From positions 2,011,001-2,075,000 of the forward strand of contig MCFH01000001.1 of assembly GCA_002104945.1 (NCBI GenBank): a stretch of DNA of 64,000 nt, given 5' to 3'. The DNA is from Piromyces finnis (Eukaryota > Neocallimastigomycota > Neocallimastigomycetes > Neocallimastigales > Neocallimastigaceae). How positions within the stretch are numbered: position 1 is the stretch's first letter; each line of letters begins with the position of its first letter. Position numbers and translations under genes: made by a program. The notes beneath the pieces were generated by a model. It made no database searches, had not been told where the DNA came from, and saw nothing but the letters and a program-made list of their open reading frames with translations. Shown piece by piece: positions 39,432 through 52,246 of the stretch.

Positions 39432-42220
39432 ATGACTGACGCTGAAGTTAAAACCGAAACTCAAGTTAACGAAGCTATCGTTGAAAAACAAGAAGAAAAG
39501 GCTGTTGAAAGTAGGGATATTTTATAAAAATTAAAATAAATTTAAATGATAAAAAATATATTTATAAAAAATATTTGTCATATATTGTATTAAAATTTTT
39601 TATTTATAGTTCCAAAAACCAACCCATGGAAGAAAACCGAAGTAAAAGAAACTGAAAATATTAACAAGTCATTATGGCCTTCTCTTGGTAAGGATGGTAA
39701 GGATTCTCCAGTTAAGGAAAATAGCAAAAAACAAAAGAAATCCGAAGAAAAGGAAGGTTCTGGAAAGAAGGGTAAAAAGAATGGTAAGAAGGAATGGGTT
39801 ACACTCGATGTTGATATTAAATTTAAGGGTAGTAATAATAACCATAGAGAAAAGAAAGACAAAAAGAAGAATGGTAAAAGTTTGACTTTTCTAATAATTA
39901 TTCAATATATATATTTGTAATTTCATAATGTATATATACGTTAATACGTATAAATAATTTTCTAATTATTTTTATATTTCACTGTATAAATTATCAAATA
40001 AATTTAATGATATATCATTTTTAATGATATTAAAATTATAAAGGTAAGAATTCCAAGAAACACGAAAAAGATAGCAGAAGAAGACAAAGAAAGAGAGATT
40101 CAAAGAAGAATAAGTTCAACCCAGAATTAAACTACGGATACGAATTAACTAGTATGAACGGTTTCTCACAAATTGTTCCAGAAGGTATTTTCATTACTTC
40201 AAACCCAGAAAACTTAGATGTTAATTATCTCAATTTAGACTCAGTAAGAACTTACATCAAGTTACAAATTAAGTATTACTTCAGTATTCAAAACTTATGT
40301 AAGGATATTTTCTTAAGAAAACAAATGGATGAAGAAGGTTGGATTGATTTAGAAATTATTAAGGGTTTCAAGCGTGTTGAAGGTTTATTAAAGTTAGGTC
40401 AAAATGTTGATAGAAATATTAAGGAAAACGAAAAGAAGAAGGATAAGAAGAAGGATAAGAAAGAAAAGGAAGAAGCTAAGAAAGAAGAAAAGGAAGAAAG
40501 TAAGGAAGAATTCGAATATGATGATGCTTGGTGTAACCAATTCATTTTATCCGCTATTAAGGATATTGATACCGTTGAAGTTAAGGAAGAAAAGGAAAAT
40601 GTCTACTTACGTAAGAAGGAAGACTGGAAATTCTGGATTAACCCACTCGAAAGCATCATTACTACTATGAAGGAATTATCTAGCAACGAAGAAGAAGAAG
40701 AACAATCAAAGCCAGAAATTAAGATTGAAGACACTGATGCTCCAAAGGACCGTGAAGTTGAAACTAATGAAAATGAAGAAGGATGGACCACTTACAATGG
40801 TCGTCGTCGTCAAAAGAAGAAGGCTGATGGTGAAAGCAAGCCAAGTCACGATGGTGACGATCTCTTCCAATTTGATGATGAAGAAGAATGGGGAAGTAGT
40901 CCAAGATTCCAAGATGATCCAGAAGAAAAACCAGAAGACAAGGCTGAAAAGAAGGACGATGAAGATTATGAAATTGATGATGATATGTTACAAGGTTTAA
41001 TGATTGTTACTCAAAGACGTAAGCAACAATCCAACCCACCAAACTCATTATCTCAAGGTGATCTTCCACCAAGAAAGCACAACACTGTTGCTTATGACCG
41101 TTACAAGAACAATGAAAGCTTAAATGAAATGATTAACGAAGGTCTTTACTACTATGAACACAACATGAAGGAAAGTAACAGATTAAGTATGATGACATCA
41201 AAGATTGAAGTTGTTGATGAAGAAGAATTCGAAAAATTAAATGGAGAAGAAACTTCCAAGAAGAACAAGAAGAAGCACGGAAAGAAGAATAAGCGTAACA
41301 ATGAAAAGAGTCACTCTGAATCTCAACCAAAGAATATTAAGAAGGGTCCAAGAACTAAGCGTTTCTTCCCATCTGAAACTCCAGTTAGTAGCTCTAAATT
41401 CTTAGGTACTACTCCAGGTCCAATTGGTTTCTTAATCGTTAACAATGATCAAGTTTCCCACTTTAAGAATGGTAAGAGAGGAGGTTCCAACAACATGCCA
41501 TCTCCATCTACTTCTATTCCAATTAACGGCTCATTCAAATCTGGTTCAATGAGCGGTACTGGTCTTGATATTCCAAGACGTTCATCTTATCGCTATGGTA
41601 GTTACGCCAGTAGTTACGCCAGCAGTTATGGACAAAGCTTCAAGGGTGGTCACAGTTATGGTAGTAGTTATGGTACTAGTTTCAAGGAATTCCCAATGTT
41701 CCAACATCCAAGTTACGAATTATTAAAGGACAATGGTTTCATTCAACACAAGTACTACAAGTACCATGCTAAGGCCTTAAAGGAACGTAAGAACCAAGGT
41801 ATTGGTCAATCTCAAGAAATGAACACTTTATTCCGTTTCTGGAGTCACTTCCTTCGTGAACAATTTAACAGAAGAATGTATGAAGAATTCAAGAAGCTTG
41901 CTATTGAAGATGCTGAAGGTGGTTACAGATATGGTTTAGAATGCTTATTCCGTTTCTATTCCTACGGTTTAGAAATTCATTTCAGCAAGGATATCTTTGA
42001 AGATTTCCAAGAAATGACTGTTGAAGATTACTGCAAGAAGGGTGAATTATATGGACTTGAAAAGTTCTGGGCTTACTTATACTACCGTAAAGATAAGAAG
42101 AATAGACCATTAGATGATAAAATCCGTGATGAATTAAAGGAAGCCTTAAAAATATATAAGACTATTGATGATTTCAGAAAGGCTAACAAGGAAAAGGAAG
42201 AAAAGAAGAAGAATGAGTAA
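39432..42220 (+). CDS. LARP1: LARP1: La-related RNA-binding protein with DM15 region, 3 exons
   Basis: Exons: 39432-39510, 39610-39873, 40044-42220; 839 aa. The N-terminus has NPWKKTE and SLWPSLG, then a Lys-rich low-complexity part. The La motif begins near 181 ([39 protein letters not shown]) and is split by a Lys/Glu insert before its last part ([20 protein letters not shown]). The C-terminal DM15 region starts near 669 with [44 protein letters not shown] and [15 protein letters not shown], very close to animal LARP1. DM15 binds the m7G cap and 5'TOP start of ribosomal-protein mRNAs, and LARP1 is an mTORC1 target (established in animals). Lys is coded almost only by AAG, unlike most neighbours, suggesting high expression. 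Yeast Sro9/Slf1 lack DM15. Confidence 0.97.
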
Positions 42221-44470
42221 GTTTTAATTATGAAAAATAACTAATGACTAAATATTTATGCTAACTTTTTATTTTAATTGAAAAAATTGATTGAAAATCA
42301 ATAATATATAATATTATAAAATCTCACTAATTTCAATGACACAAAAGAAAAGCTCAAAAGTAAATTAGATCATAATAACGTTAGAATTATTTATCATTAA
42401 GAAGAAATATATAATATTTAAAATGAAATAGAATGATTCATTAATATAAATATATAATAATTCAAAGTTTTTAAAATATTTATAAGTTTTTAAAGTTACA
42501 ATTTCATAATTAATACATAAAAACAAACAAAAAATAAAACAAAAACAAAAAAAGAACAAAAATTTAAAAACAAAACAAAAAAAAAATACACCATTGCTAT
42601 TTAATTATTTTCATTATAATTTTTTAATTATACTTTTATTCTTATATACATCCAATCAATATAATATATATTTTACCTTAAATTCTATTATATTTCCAAT
42701 ATTTAAAATAAATATTATATTGAGATCCAATTTTATCCACAAAGAAATCATTCATATCATTTACATCTCACCCAATTTAAAAATTTTATGACTATAATTA
42801 TTTGTAAATATTTTTAGATCCTAGTATTAGATATACAAAAGAGATAAAGTGATTTTTTTATATAAATATTATTAATTCAAAGAGAACAATAATATTAAGC
42901 CAAATAAAAAATAAAAAAAAGTGAAGAAATACAAAAAAAAAAAAAAAAAGAAGAAAAAAAAGAATTAAACAAAATATAAATATAAAAAGCGAAAAAAAAC
43001 TTTATAAGAAACAAGAAGAATAATAAAATCAAAAGTAAAATAAAGAAAGAAAAGTATAAGAAAAATAGCATATAATACCAAGAAGTAACAAAAACAAATC
43101 CATTAAAGTTAAAAAGGAAAGAAGAATAAAATATAAAAAGAAATTTAAATTTTTTTATTTTTTTTATTTTTTCCAAATATATAATTAATATTAATTATAT
43201 ATAATCACCACAACTAATATCATCAACATTTATAACCATCTCTTACATTAAACATTAAAACAAAACAAAAAATATAACAAAAAAAAAAAAAAAAAGAAAA
43301 AAAAATATATTTTATTTTTTTTTTTTTTTTAAAAAGTATTAAATTTCTTTTTATGTAATACTAAGAAAAGCAATACTATATTATCAACATTTATGATTTT
43401 TATAATTTTTTTTTTTAAATTTTTATACTTTATTTTTTTAATATATATTTTTTTATTACTTATTTTTTAATTAATTTTAATTTTTTTTTTACCATTATAT
43501 TTTTCAATTTTTTTTCATTTTATATCTTTTTTTTTTTTTTTTTAATTTTTTATTTTTTTTTTAATTTTATTTTATTATTATTATTATATTTGTTAAGCTA
43601 ATAAAACACTATATAAATATAGAATCTTAATTTTATAAAACGAAAGACCAAATTATTTAATTTTATACATCTTTAATATTAGTTATCAAAAAAAAAAAAA
43701 AAAAAAAAAGAATTTATTTTTATTTCATTTCTTTATAAATTAACTATAAATGTTATGTACAAAAATGATTCTTTACTAAAAAAAATATAACATAAATAGA
43801 TATTTTTTATATATAATTTTTTTTTTAATAATAATAATAATAAATAAAAAAAAAAAAAAAAAAAACTTTTATTTTTGCCTTTTTTTTGAAATGAATTTAA
43901 AAGTTTAAACATTTGATACGGGTTAATTTTATGTAGAAAGAATTTAACTTTAATATGTTTTATTAATAATTTTATTTATTACGTTTCAATATTGCTATTC
44001 TGTCTAACTACTAAAACGTTAATTCTATATCGTTCTTAACTTTTAAAACTTTATTAAAAACAAGAAGCCCTTTTTAATAATAATTATATACTAATCTATT
44101 TATATGAATGAGGCTTACTTAATAATTAATCGTCCAATTATAAGGCTAGAACTATATGGATTATACATCTACATTATTCTGTAACATTACATGCTATTAC
44201 CTTTGTCATACATTTACATTACATTCTTATACCTTATAGAAATAATTAATATATTATTTTAGGAAAAACTGTTAATATAATAATATGTTCAAGTCATATA
44301 TTATTTTTATAACACATTATTATATTTACTAATAAGATAAATATTTTTTATTTTTCAATTTTTTATTTTTTAATATTTTATATGGAAGATACATTTAACA
44401 AAAAATAAGATGAAAAAAGGGTATATGATAAAATATAATGAATATTGCCACATTTTATACATTGTCATTG

Positions 44471-44507
<37 letters not shown>

Positions 44508-44647
44508 TCTAAAATTTATTATAAATTAATATTTATTTATATATATGTTTTAGTATATATATTCTATCTAAGGTGTTTTGAAATGTTAAAAATATAGTTT
44601 ATATATATATATATATATATAAGATTTCAAAAGATATCATAAAATTA
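42221..44647. other. AT-rich intergenic region between convergent genes
   Basis: Between the LARP1 and coiled-coil 3' ends. It holds poly(A)/poly(T) runs (a long A run at about 44475-44503) and a TA run near 44600-44620. Open stretches at 42594-42791 (+) and 42895-43176 (-) are low-complexity and unsupported. Confidence 0.65.
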
Positions 44648-44801
44648 TTATTTTAAGAATGTTTTATGGTTAATAGAATGGAAACTTTCTTCATTATCTA
44701 CATTTATTTTTTCAATAATATCATCGATAGGTATTGAATCAGATAAATCAGATAAAACTTCTTCATGACCTTCATCTATAATATTAAAATCTTCTTCTTT
44801 T

Positions 44802-44838
<37 letters not shown>

Positions 44839-45352
44839 GAGGTGTAATTATTTTATTTAGTAGAAATGAACCATCCTTGGGGGGTGTATTTTCGTTTTCT
44901 TCATGATGCCTAGTTTGATGAAGAATATCATCAACAACATCATCAACATCAACATCATTAGTACTGGTTGCATCAATTTCATTATTTTTTGATAATGTAC
45001 TTATTGTGTTTATTTCATTTTCATTTTCTTTATGAATTCTATTAATAATACTATCTAGGTTTTGATGATCTTTTGTAATTAAATCATCGCTACTGAAATC
45101 ATAGATATCAGATTTATCCTCATCTATATTAATGGAAAATCCCAGGTTTAATTCTTTTGTAATATCATCTATTTTATTTAAAAGTTTTTCTTCACCTGTA
45201 CTTTTCATATTGGATTCTCCTAAAGTGTCAAAATTACAATTGCTATTTTGATGAGAATTTTCCTCTATTTTTTTATTATTGATTGTGATAATATTTGCAT
45301 TATTATTATTGTTGTTATTGTTGTTGTCGTTGTCGTCGGCATCATTAATATA

Positions 45353-45391
<39 letters not shown>

Positions 45392-47413
45392 GTTACTATA
45401 ACTATTATTACTACTACTATGATTATTGATATTATCATTACTATTATTGTTATTATCATTAATATTAATATTATTATCATTATTATTAATTTTATTATTC
45501 ATGGTAAAAGTATGGTTAGTATTTCCATAGGGTGGTTTATAATTCATTTTATTATCGGTTCCATCAATTGATTTATTATTCGTGTTATAGGAATGTATCA
45601 TGGGATGATTTAATGGATCATTAACACCAATAATACTATTTTCATCGGTAGTTTCACTTGAGGTATCTGAAAAATTTTCGGGGTTTTCAAGTTTTTTATT
45701 GATATAGTTTTCATACTTTTTTAACATAAAAGTCATGTCTTGTTTTTTATTATTAAGGCATTTTATTAAATCTTCAATTTCTTTTTTATTTCTTTCCTTT
45801 TCTTGTAAATTCAACCTAATTTTATCATTTAATTTTTGTTTTATTTTATCTAATTCCATCAAATATTGATTCTTATTAAAATCTATTCTAATTCCCGGTT
45901 TAAACCGTATACTATCATTGTTACATTTTAAAAGTTCATCATTTAAAATTTCTAAATTTTCATTTAATTTTTGTATATTTTTTTGCTTTTGTTTTATTTC
46001 ATTATACATTGCTTGACATTCCGATTCCATTTTACTTTTTTCATCATTAAGTTTATCTTGAATGTCATCCACAACACAAATACTAACTTGTTTATTTTGT
46101 GAAGAGAATCGTTTTTCGGGTGGATTGAATTTATTACAGGCAAGGTCATTAAATATACGTTTCATTTGAAGGGTTTGTTTTTTCAACAGCTCATCTCGAT
46201 TGTTAATATATATTTTTAATTCTTTTTCTTTCGATTGAAATTGCTTTAGTTGATGTGTGGAATGATCCAAGGTATCTTGTAACTTTTTTATTTCTGATTG
46301 TATTTTATCCACACGTTCTTTATTATTATTAATAATAACAATTTTACTTGCTTTTTCCTTTTCTAGTTCTCGTTTTAATACATTTAATTGTTTATTGACA
46401 GCAAGAATTTCATTTTGTTTTTTACACGATTCATCTATTAATTGAGTACGTTGTTCTATCAATACTTCCCATTCTTCTAACCATTCTTTACGTTTTTCAT
46501 TCAATTGATGATTTTCTTGTTTGATACTTTCAATTGTAGATTCTAACGTTTTATTTTCCATCATCATTTTGTCTAAATTAATATTTAAACTTTGGTTTTC
46601 CTTTTTTAATTTACTTACATAGGCATTGGCCTTTTCACGATCACTGGCTAATTTTTCAATATTATTCGTACTTTCCTTTTTTTCTTCCATAATTTTTTCT
46701 AATATGTTCTTTACTTTAATTTTTTCGTTCATTAAATCTTCAATAGTCGCTTTGTCATTTTTCTTTTCATCCATTAGTTTTTCAAAAGAGGATCGTAATT
46801 TTAATTCATTTTCAGCAAGTTTTTTAATGATTTCTTTATCTTTTTGATTATCATTTAATAGTTTAGCCATGTTATCATTTAAAATTTCTTTATCCCTGGC
46901 AAGTTCATCAAAGTTTTGATATAATTTTTGTTTTTCTTCCAATAACCTGCTAAAATTCTCCTTTAGTAGTTTATTCTCTTTAATAATATTTTCTGAGGAT
47001 AGAATAATATTTGTACATTCTTCTTTTATCTTTTTTAATTCATTTTCTAATCCATTATTTATTTGTTCTAAGCTTTTATAATCTTTTTTAAATTTTGATA
47101 TTTCATCCTTTAATTGAATATTAATATTATGCAAAGTTTCATTATCTAATTCTTGTCTATTTAATTTTTCCTTTAATTCATTATTTATTTTTGAAATGTT
47201 CTTTTCGTTAAACTTTAATCTTTTTAATTCCTAAAAATTATTATTATTATTATTATTTTTTAAATTTATATATTATATATAATAATAAAAAAATTTTTTT
47301 TTATTATTTATTGTTAATAATGCTTATATTTCTTTTCTATTATAATTTTCTTTATATATATTTCAGATAAATAATATTAAAATTTAAAGTGTATAATATT
47401 TCTTTTCACCCCT

Positions 47414-47451
<38 letters not shown>

Positions 47452-49429
47452 TTACCTTTGATATATTTTGGTTTTCTTCCGTTATTTCCGTTAGATTATT
47501 TTGAATTTTTTCTTTATCTATTTTTAAATTATCAATATAGGTTTGTAATCTTTTAGATTTGTTATTTGAATCTTCTAATTTTTTATTCAAATTTTTATTA
47601 TTGGTCAGGGTATTGGAAAGATCTTGTTGGAGGAGAACTATTTTTTCTTGAACATCCATTAATGTTTGATTAAATTTAGTTTCATTTTCACATTTATTTT
47701 GATAGAGAGCACCCTTTAAATCTTCTATTTCCATATTTGCATCCTCAAGATTTTTTTTTAATTTATCAATGGTGGTATAGTTATTATCCAACTTTTTCTT
47801 CATATCTATATTCTCATTAAAATAGGTATCAATTTCTTTTTTAAGCTTTTCATTTGTATCATAATATCCGTTTAATTCTTCTTTTAATTTTTTATGTGAA
47901 TTATAATGAGTTTCAAGATCCTTTTTTAACTTTGAATTAGAATTATAACTTTTTTCAAGCTGTTCTTTTAATTCATTATTTAAAAGTAATTTCTCATCTA
48001 TTTCTTTTTTCAATTTTTCATTTAACGAATGATATATTTTAATTTCACTTTTATCTCTGTCATTTGCCGTTGCTAATTCATTCATTTTCTTTTTTAATTC
48101 ATCATTCTCTTTTTGAATACGGTCAATGTCAATGGAAAATTCTTTTGTTATACTTTCCTCCTCACTTAAATCTTTTTTCAATTTATTAATGGTGGTACGT
48201 TGATTTCGTATATCTTGTTGTAATCCATTATTAACAATATCATATTCCGATAGTTCTTTGGACAGTTTATTGATTTGTTCTTTTAAATTTTCAATCATAC
48301 TTTCTTTTTCCGTTATATTTTCCCAACTTTTCTCTAATTTTTCCTTGTAACGATCATTACTTAATTTATAGTCCTTTTTCTTTATTTCCTGAAGGGATGT
48401 GATATTTTTAAGATTTTCATTTTCCAATAATAAATTATCCAAGGCTTTCTTTAACGAAATAATTTGTTGATTCAATTTATTGGTTATGGTTTTCTCTTTT
48501 TCTAATAAAACCTCTTTTTCTTTTAAATCTGTTTTTAATGATGCCGTATATTCTTTTGTTTTTATTCTTTCTAATATTTCTTTACTCTTTTCTTCTCTTT
48601 TACATTGATCATTACTATTTTTTAATATTAAATTTTCTTTTTTCAATGATTTTATCAATTCATTATCTCTGGAAGCATTATTTTTTAAATCATTAATAAT
48701 TCTTGTAAGATGACTAGAGGCTTCCTTTTCACGTTCATTATCATTTTGTAATGACCTCAATTGATTCTTAACTTCATTTAATTCTTTTAATTTATCATCA
48801 ATAATAGCCTGTAAATCCTTACATTCTTTATCCTTTTCTTTAAAAATACTTTTTAAATGGTGATAATCCTCTTGAATTTTTTCAACAATTCTGTCATTTT
48901 CACTATCAAAGTTTTTATTTGATTTTAACCGGATAATTTCATCTTCAAATTTATTTTTTAATTCTATCCATTTATCGGAATCATTTAAATATTTTGTTTG
49001 CCATTTCTTTATTTCTTCATCTTTAATTTTTACCACTGCTTTATATTTTTTTTCTTCAAGTTTTAAACGTAAGGAATAATCATTTATTTCTCTATGGTAA
49101 GTTCCTTCCAATTGTTGATATTGTGATTGTAATTTTCGATAAATATGTTCCAGTCGTATATATTTATTTTTTTCTATTTCAATATCTGTTATATGACTAT
49201 CATCATTTATATAATCCTGAAGTTGATTATTTATTATCAATGGTAGAAATAGTTTTTATTATTATTATTATTATTATTTTAAAAAAAATAGTTTTTGAAA
49301 AATAAAAAAAAAAAATTAGTTTTAAATATATTTTATAATTTTTAATAAATATTTAAATATATATATATATATATTTTCTAGATCCTAATAAACATTTACA
49401 TCTATATCATTTATATTATCATAACTCAT
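44648..49429 (-). CDS. Giant coiled-coil protein with 14-residue repeat arrays, 3 exons
   Basis: Exons in transcript order: 49429-49400 (10 codons, MSYDNINDID), 49216-47456, 47230-44648; 1457 aa. The second exon has no in-frame ATG, so the 30-nt first exon with donor gtaaat and acceptor CAG at 49219-49217 is needed; both junctions are phase 0. Residues about 15-1000 are almost continuous coiled coil. Two arrays of exact 14-residue repeats lie at 48265-47720 (13 copies, consensus LKKxLxxxYxxNxK) and 46966-46505 (11 copies, xxxx-I/F-xx-L-xx-EKxx). The C-terminal third is Asn-rich and disordered with a Thr12 run and acidic IIDEGHEEVLSDLSDS. There is no signal peptide, TM segment or motor domain. 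It could be a cytoskeletal, spindle-pole/basal-body or golgin-like scaffold; the family is not recognised. Confidence 0.85.
46505..46966 (-). repeat. Coding array B: 11 x 14-residue coiled-coil repeat
   Basis: Units such as LYQNFDELARDKEI, LRSSFEKLMDEKKN, DKATIEDLMNEKIK and VKNILEKIMEEKKE keep exact 14-residue spacing. There are hydrophobic residues at positions 5 and 8, and Lys/Asn usually at 12. Confidence 0.9.
47720..48265 (-). repeat. Coding array A: 13 x 14-residue coiled-coil repeat
   Basis: Successive units such as LKEQLEKSYNSNSK, LKKDLETHYNSHKK, LKEELNGYYDTNEK and LKKEIDTYFNENID keep an exact 14-residue (42-nt) register. Leu is at position 1, Leu/Ile at 5 and often Tyr/Phe at 9. Confidence 0.9.
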
Positions 49430-49855
49430 TTTTTTTTCTTTTATATTATTATATTAAAAATTACTTTTTTATTTTAAAAAGAAAAGAAAAAAAAATAGGT
49501 AAAAGTTTAAAAAATATTTATTGTCAAGGTATGTATTATTTAATTCTTATTATTTTTCTCTATTCATCAAGTAACCTCTTTTACTTTTTTTTTTTCTTTA
49601 TCATTTTTTAAAATTATAAAATGTAAAAAAAAAAAAAAAGGATTATTGTTCCTGTATATTTATTAATATATTTAAATTTGAATTTTGTAAATATTTTTTA
49701 TAACTTGATAGATTATAAGGTTAATTAAGTTTATTAAAAGAAATTTAAAAATACTTTACAAAATTAATATCTATTTATTGACTTTAAATACTTTAAATAT
49801 TATTTGTAGTATTTGTAGTATTGTAGGAATAATTGAAATTCATTAACTAATAATA

Positions 49856-49891
<36 letters not shown>

Positions 49892-50603
49892 TTATTACTA
49901 CTACTACTACTACTAATAATAATAATAATAATAATAATATTACTACTACTACTACTACTAATAATAATAATAATAATAATAATAATATTACTACTACTAC
50001 TACTAATAATAATAATAATAAATTAAATTTAATTGCAATACAACAACACTACACACTACTAAAAGAAATAATAACATATAAAGTGACATTAAACAATAAT
50101 AACAATGACAACAACATAAAAAAAAAAGAACTTTAACAACAACAATTTATATATTTATATATTTATATTCTATCTATCCGTCATTTACATTTATGTATTA
50201 AAATAAAAAAAAAAAAAATACTTCTTTTTGACTTTAATAATAATTCTATATTTTATTGAATAAAATATTAAGAATTAAAGTTTTATTTAGAATTCTCTTT
50301 AAAAAAAATTAAGATTTTTATTATTATTTTATTTAAATTATTTATATGAAAAGATTAATTAAATAGTTTGTGAATTTTATAATTATGATATAGATAGGTG
50401 AGATAACGGAATAAAAGAGTATAAAGTAAAAAGAAATATATAATATAATATAATAGTATAATATATATATATATTAAGGATATAATGAATATTATTTAGA
50501 ATATGAAAATGTTATTATCAATCAGTCTTTTTTTTTTTTTTTTTAACTTTTATAATTTATCAAGTTTATTTTTGTTGATTTAATGAATAGTATCATTAAC
50601 GAT
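49430..50603. other. Intergenic region with AAT/ACT higher-order repeat
   Basis: Upstream of the coiled-coil gene and downstream of NSRP1. It is AT-rich with the compound microsatellite at about 49858-50022. No gene is seen. Confidence 0.65.
49858..50022. repeat. Higher-order AAT/ACT microsatellite
   Basis: Blocks of ACT (5-7 units) alternate with blocks of AAT (about 5-9 units). An ATT junction recurs at 49894, 49939 and 49987, giving a period of 45-48 bp over three cassettes. Confidence 0.9.
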
Positions 50604-52246
50604 TTATTTTCCCATAGCAGCCAATCTTTCTTTTTCTTTCTTTCTTTCCAAGTATCTTCTTTTAGCATCTGAAATAGTTTCATCAGTTGATTTCTTTGAC
50701 ATTTTTCTTTGTAATTCCTCTTTTTGTTTTTGTATTTCAGCTTCTTTTTCCTTTTCCTTTTCTAGTTTTTGACTTTGAACATATTCATAGGCTCTTTTTC
50801 TTTGTTCTTTAATAAGTTCACGACGTTTTCTCTCTTCTTCTCTCTTTTTACGTTCTTCTTCCTTCTTTAATTCATAAGCTTTTCTTCTTTCTTCTTCTCT
50901 ACGTCTTCTTTCCTCTTCTCTTTCTTTTTCTAATGATTTTACTTTCTTTTTAGATATATTCAAACCGGCGTTTAATAATTGTCTTTTATCAATAACTTCA
51001 TTGTCATCATTTAAAGCAATCTTTTTACCAGCATTTAATGCTTCTTTTAATTGATCTTCCTCTTCCTCCTCTTCTTCTGATTTAGAGTCATCACTATCAT
51101 TACCAGAAGCTTCTTGTGAATTTTCGTTTTTATTTCTTGATGCTTCTGGTTTTATTGGTTCATGTGATCTTGAATCCAATATATTTCTGTAGAAACCTGT
51201 CATACTACCCTTATTAGCTTCTTCTTCCTCTATATTAAATTAATAATAATTCGTAAATATTAATTAGCTTTTAATATTATTAAAATGATATTAATATTTT
51301 AATAATATTAAAATAATATTTGTATAAAAAACTTTTATATTCCCCCCTCCCCCCTTTTTTTTTTTTCATCATCATTATAATTTAAATAATAATTTTATAT
51401 AATTAATTATTGTATATATATTATTTATATACCTTCTCTTTTTCTTTCTTCTTCTTCTAATCTTCTTAATTCTTCTTGTTGTTCTCTATAAGCAGAAGTA
51501 ATAAACATTTCTTTATCCTTATATTTATCGCCTTCTTCTTCACGTTCCTTTTGAATTCTTCTTTCCATAATACGCATTTGTTCTTTTTTACGTCTTTCGG
51601 CTGAAGCTAATAAAGAGGCTATATATTTTGGCTGTATATATATATTAAAATAACAAGTTTAAAAAAAAATTAATATAATTATTTTATGAAAAAAAAATAT
51701 TTCAAACATTTTTTTTTTTTTTTACTAATGAGATAATTATTCTTATTTTATTAATGAATATATCAATAATAAAAATTATAAAATTGAAAATTTCATTATA
51801 ATGTATTTTATCTCAACAGTTTTTTTTTTTTTTTTTTTTTTTACCTTTTTTTTTTCATCTTTATCTTTATTTTTTCCTTTCCTTCTTTCCAATTCGTCAC
51901 GTTTCATACTATCATAAACTTCATCATAATCATAGACATTTGGGTTTTCTTCCATTGCTTTTTTATATTCCGCTTCAACTTGTTTAGAAGCATTTTTTGT
52001 CATATTTCTTAGTTCTAAATTGATATTCTTTCTGGAAGAAGCAAGACTTGATAAATTACTATCATTGGTATTATCTTCTTCATCATCTAATTGTGAAAAC
52101 AATGGATTAACTTTTATTGGTTTTGAATTTAAACCTGTTTTTTTATTTTTTCCAAAACTTATATTGACTTTATTTGATTTAACTGGCATAATTAAACCAT
52201 ATTTTTTTCCTCCTTCAACATTTCTTAAACTTCCTGTTGATGCCAT
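50604..52246 (-). CDS. NSRP1: NSRP1/CCDC55 nuclear speckle splicing regulator, 3 exons
   Basis: Exons in transcript order: 52246-51845, 51631-51433, 51229-50604; 408 aa. The N-terminus has KKYGLIMPVKSNK and NPLFSQLDDEED, then VYDYDEVYDSMKRDE. Exon 2 encodes PKYIASLLASAERRKKEQ and KYKDKEMFITSAYREQQEEL. Exon 3 continues SMTGFYRNILDSRS and an Arg/Glu/Lys-rich coiled tail. This order (GLI.P.K, VYEYD.IYD.M, PKYI..LL..A..RK, KEAFVTSAYK, DLSGFYRHLL) is the NSRP1/CCDC55 (DUF2040) layout. The animal protein sits in nuclear speckles and affects alternative splice-site choice. The first donor is followed directly by a run of about 22 A, and the second exon is 199 nt. The tail lacks the long RS-rich extension of animal proteins. 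Confidence 0.93.

Noticed and set aside
42895-43176. Phe/Leu-rich minus-strand frame resembling a membrane protein
   Set aside because: It is the complement of an A-rich low-complexity region, so hydrophobicity comes from TTT codons only.
44475-44503. Long A tract as a possible SINE or processed-pseudogene tail
   Set aside because: No target-site duplication or body sequence could be paired with it. Similar tracts occur throughout the window.
45248-45571. Ile-rich frames opposite the coiled-coil gene
   Set aside because: Antisense of the Asn-coding AAT tract.
47384-47455. Lys-run C-terminus of the middle coiled-coil exon
   Set aside because: It reads through the donor into an intronic A tract. 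Splicing to 47230 keeps the coiled coil in frame.
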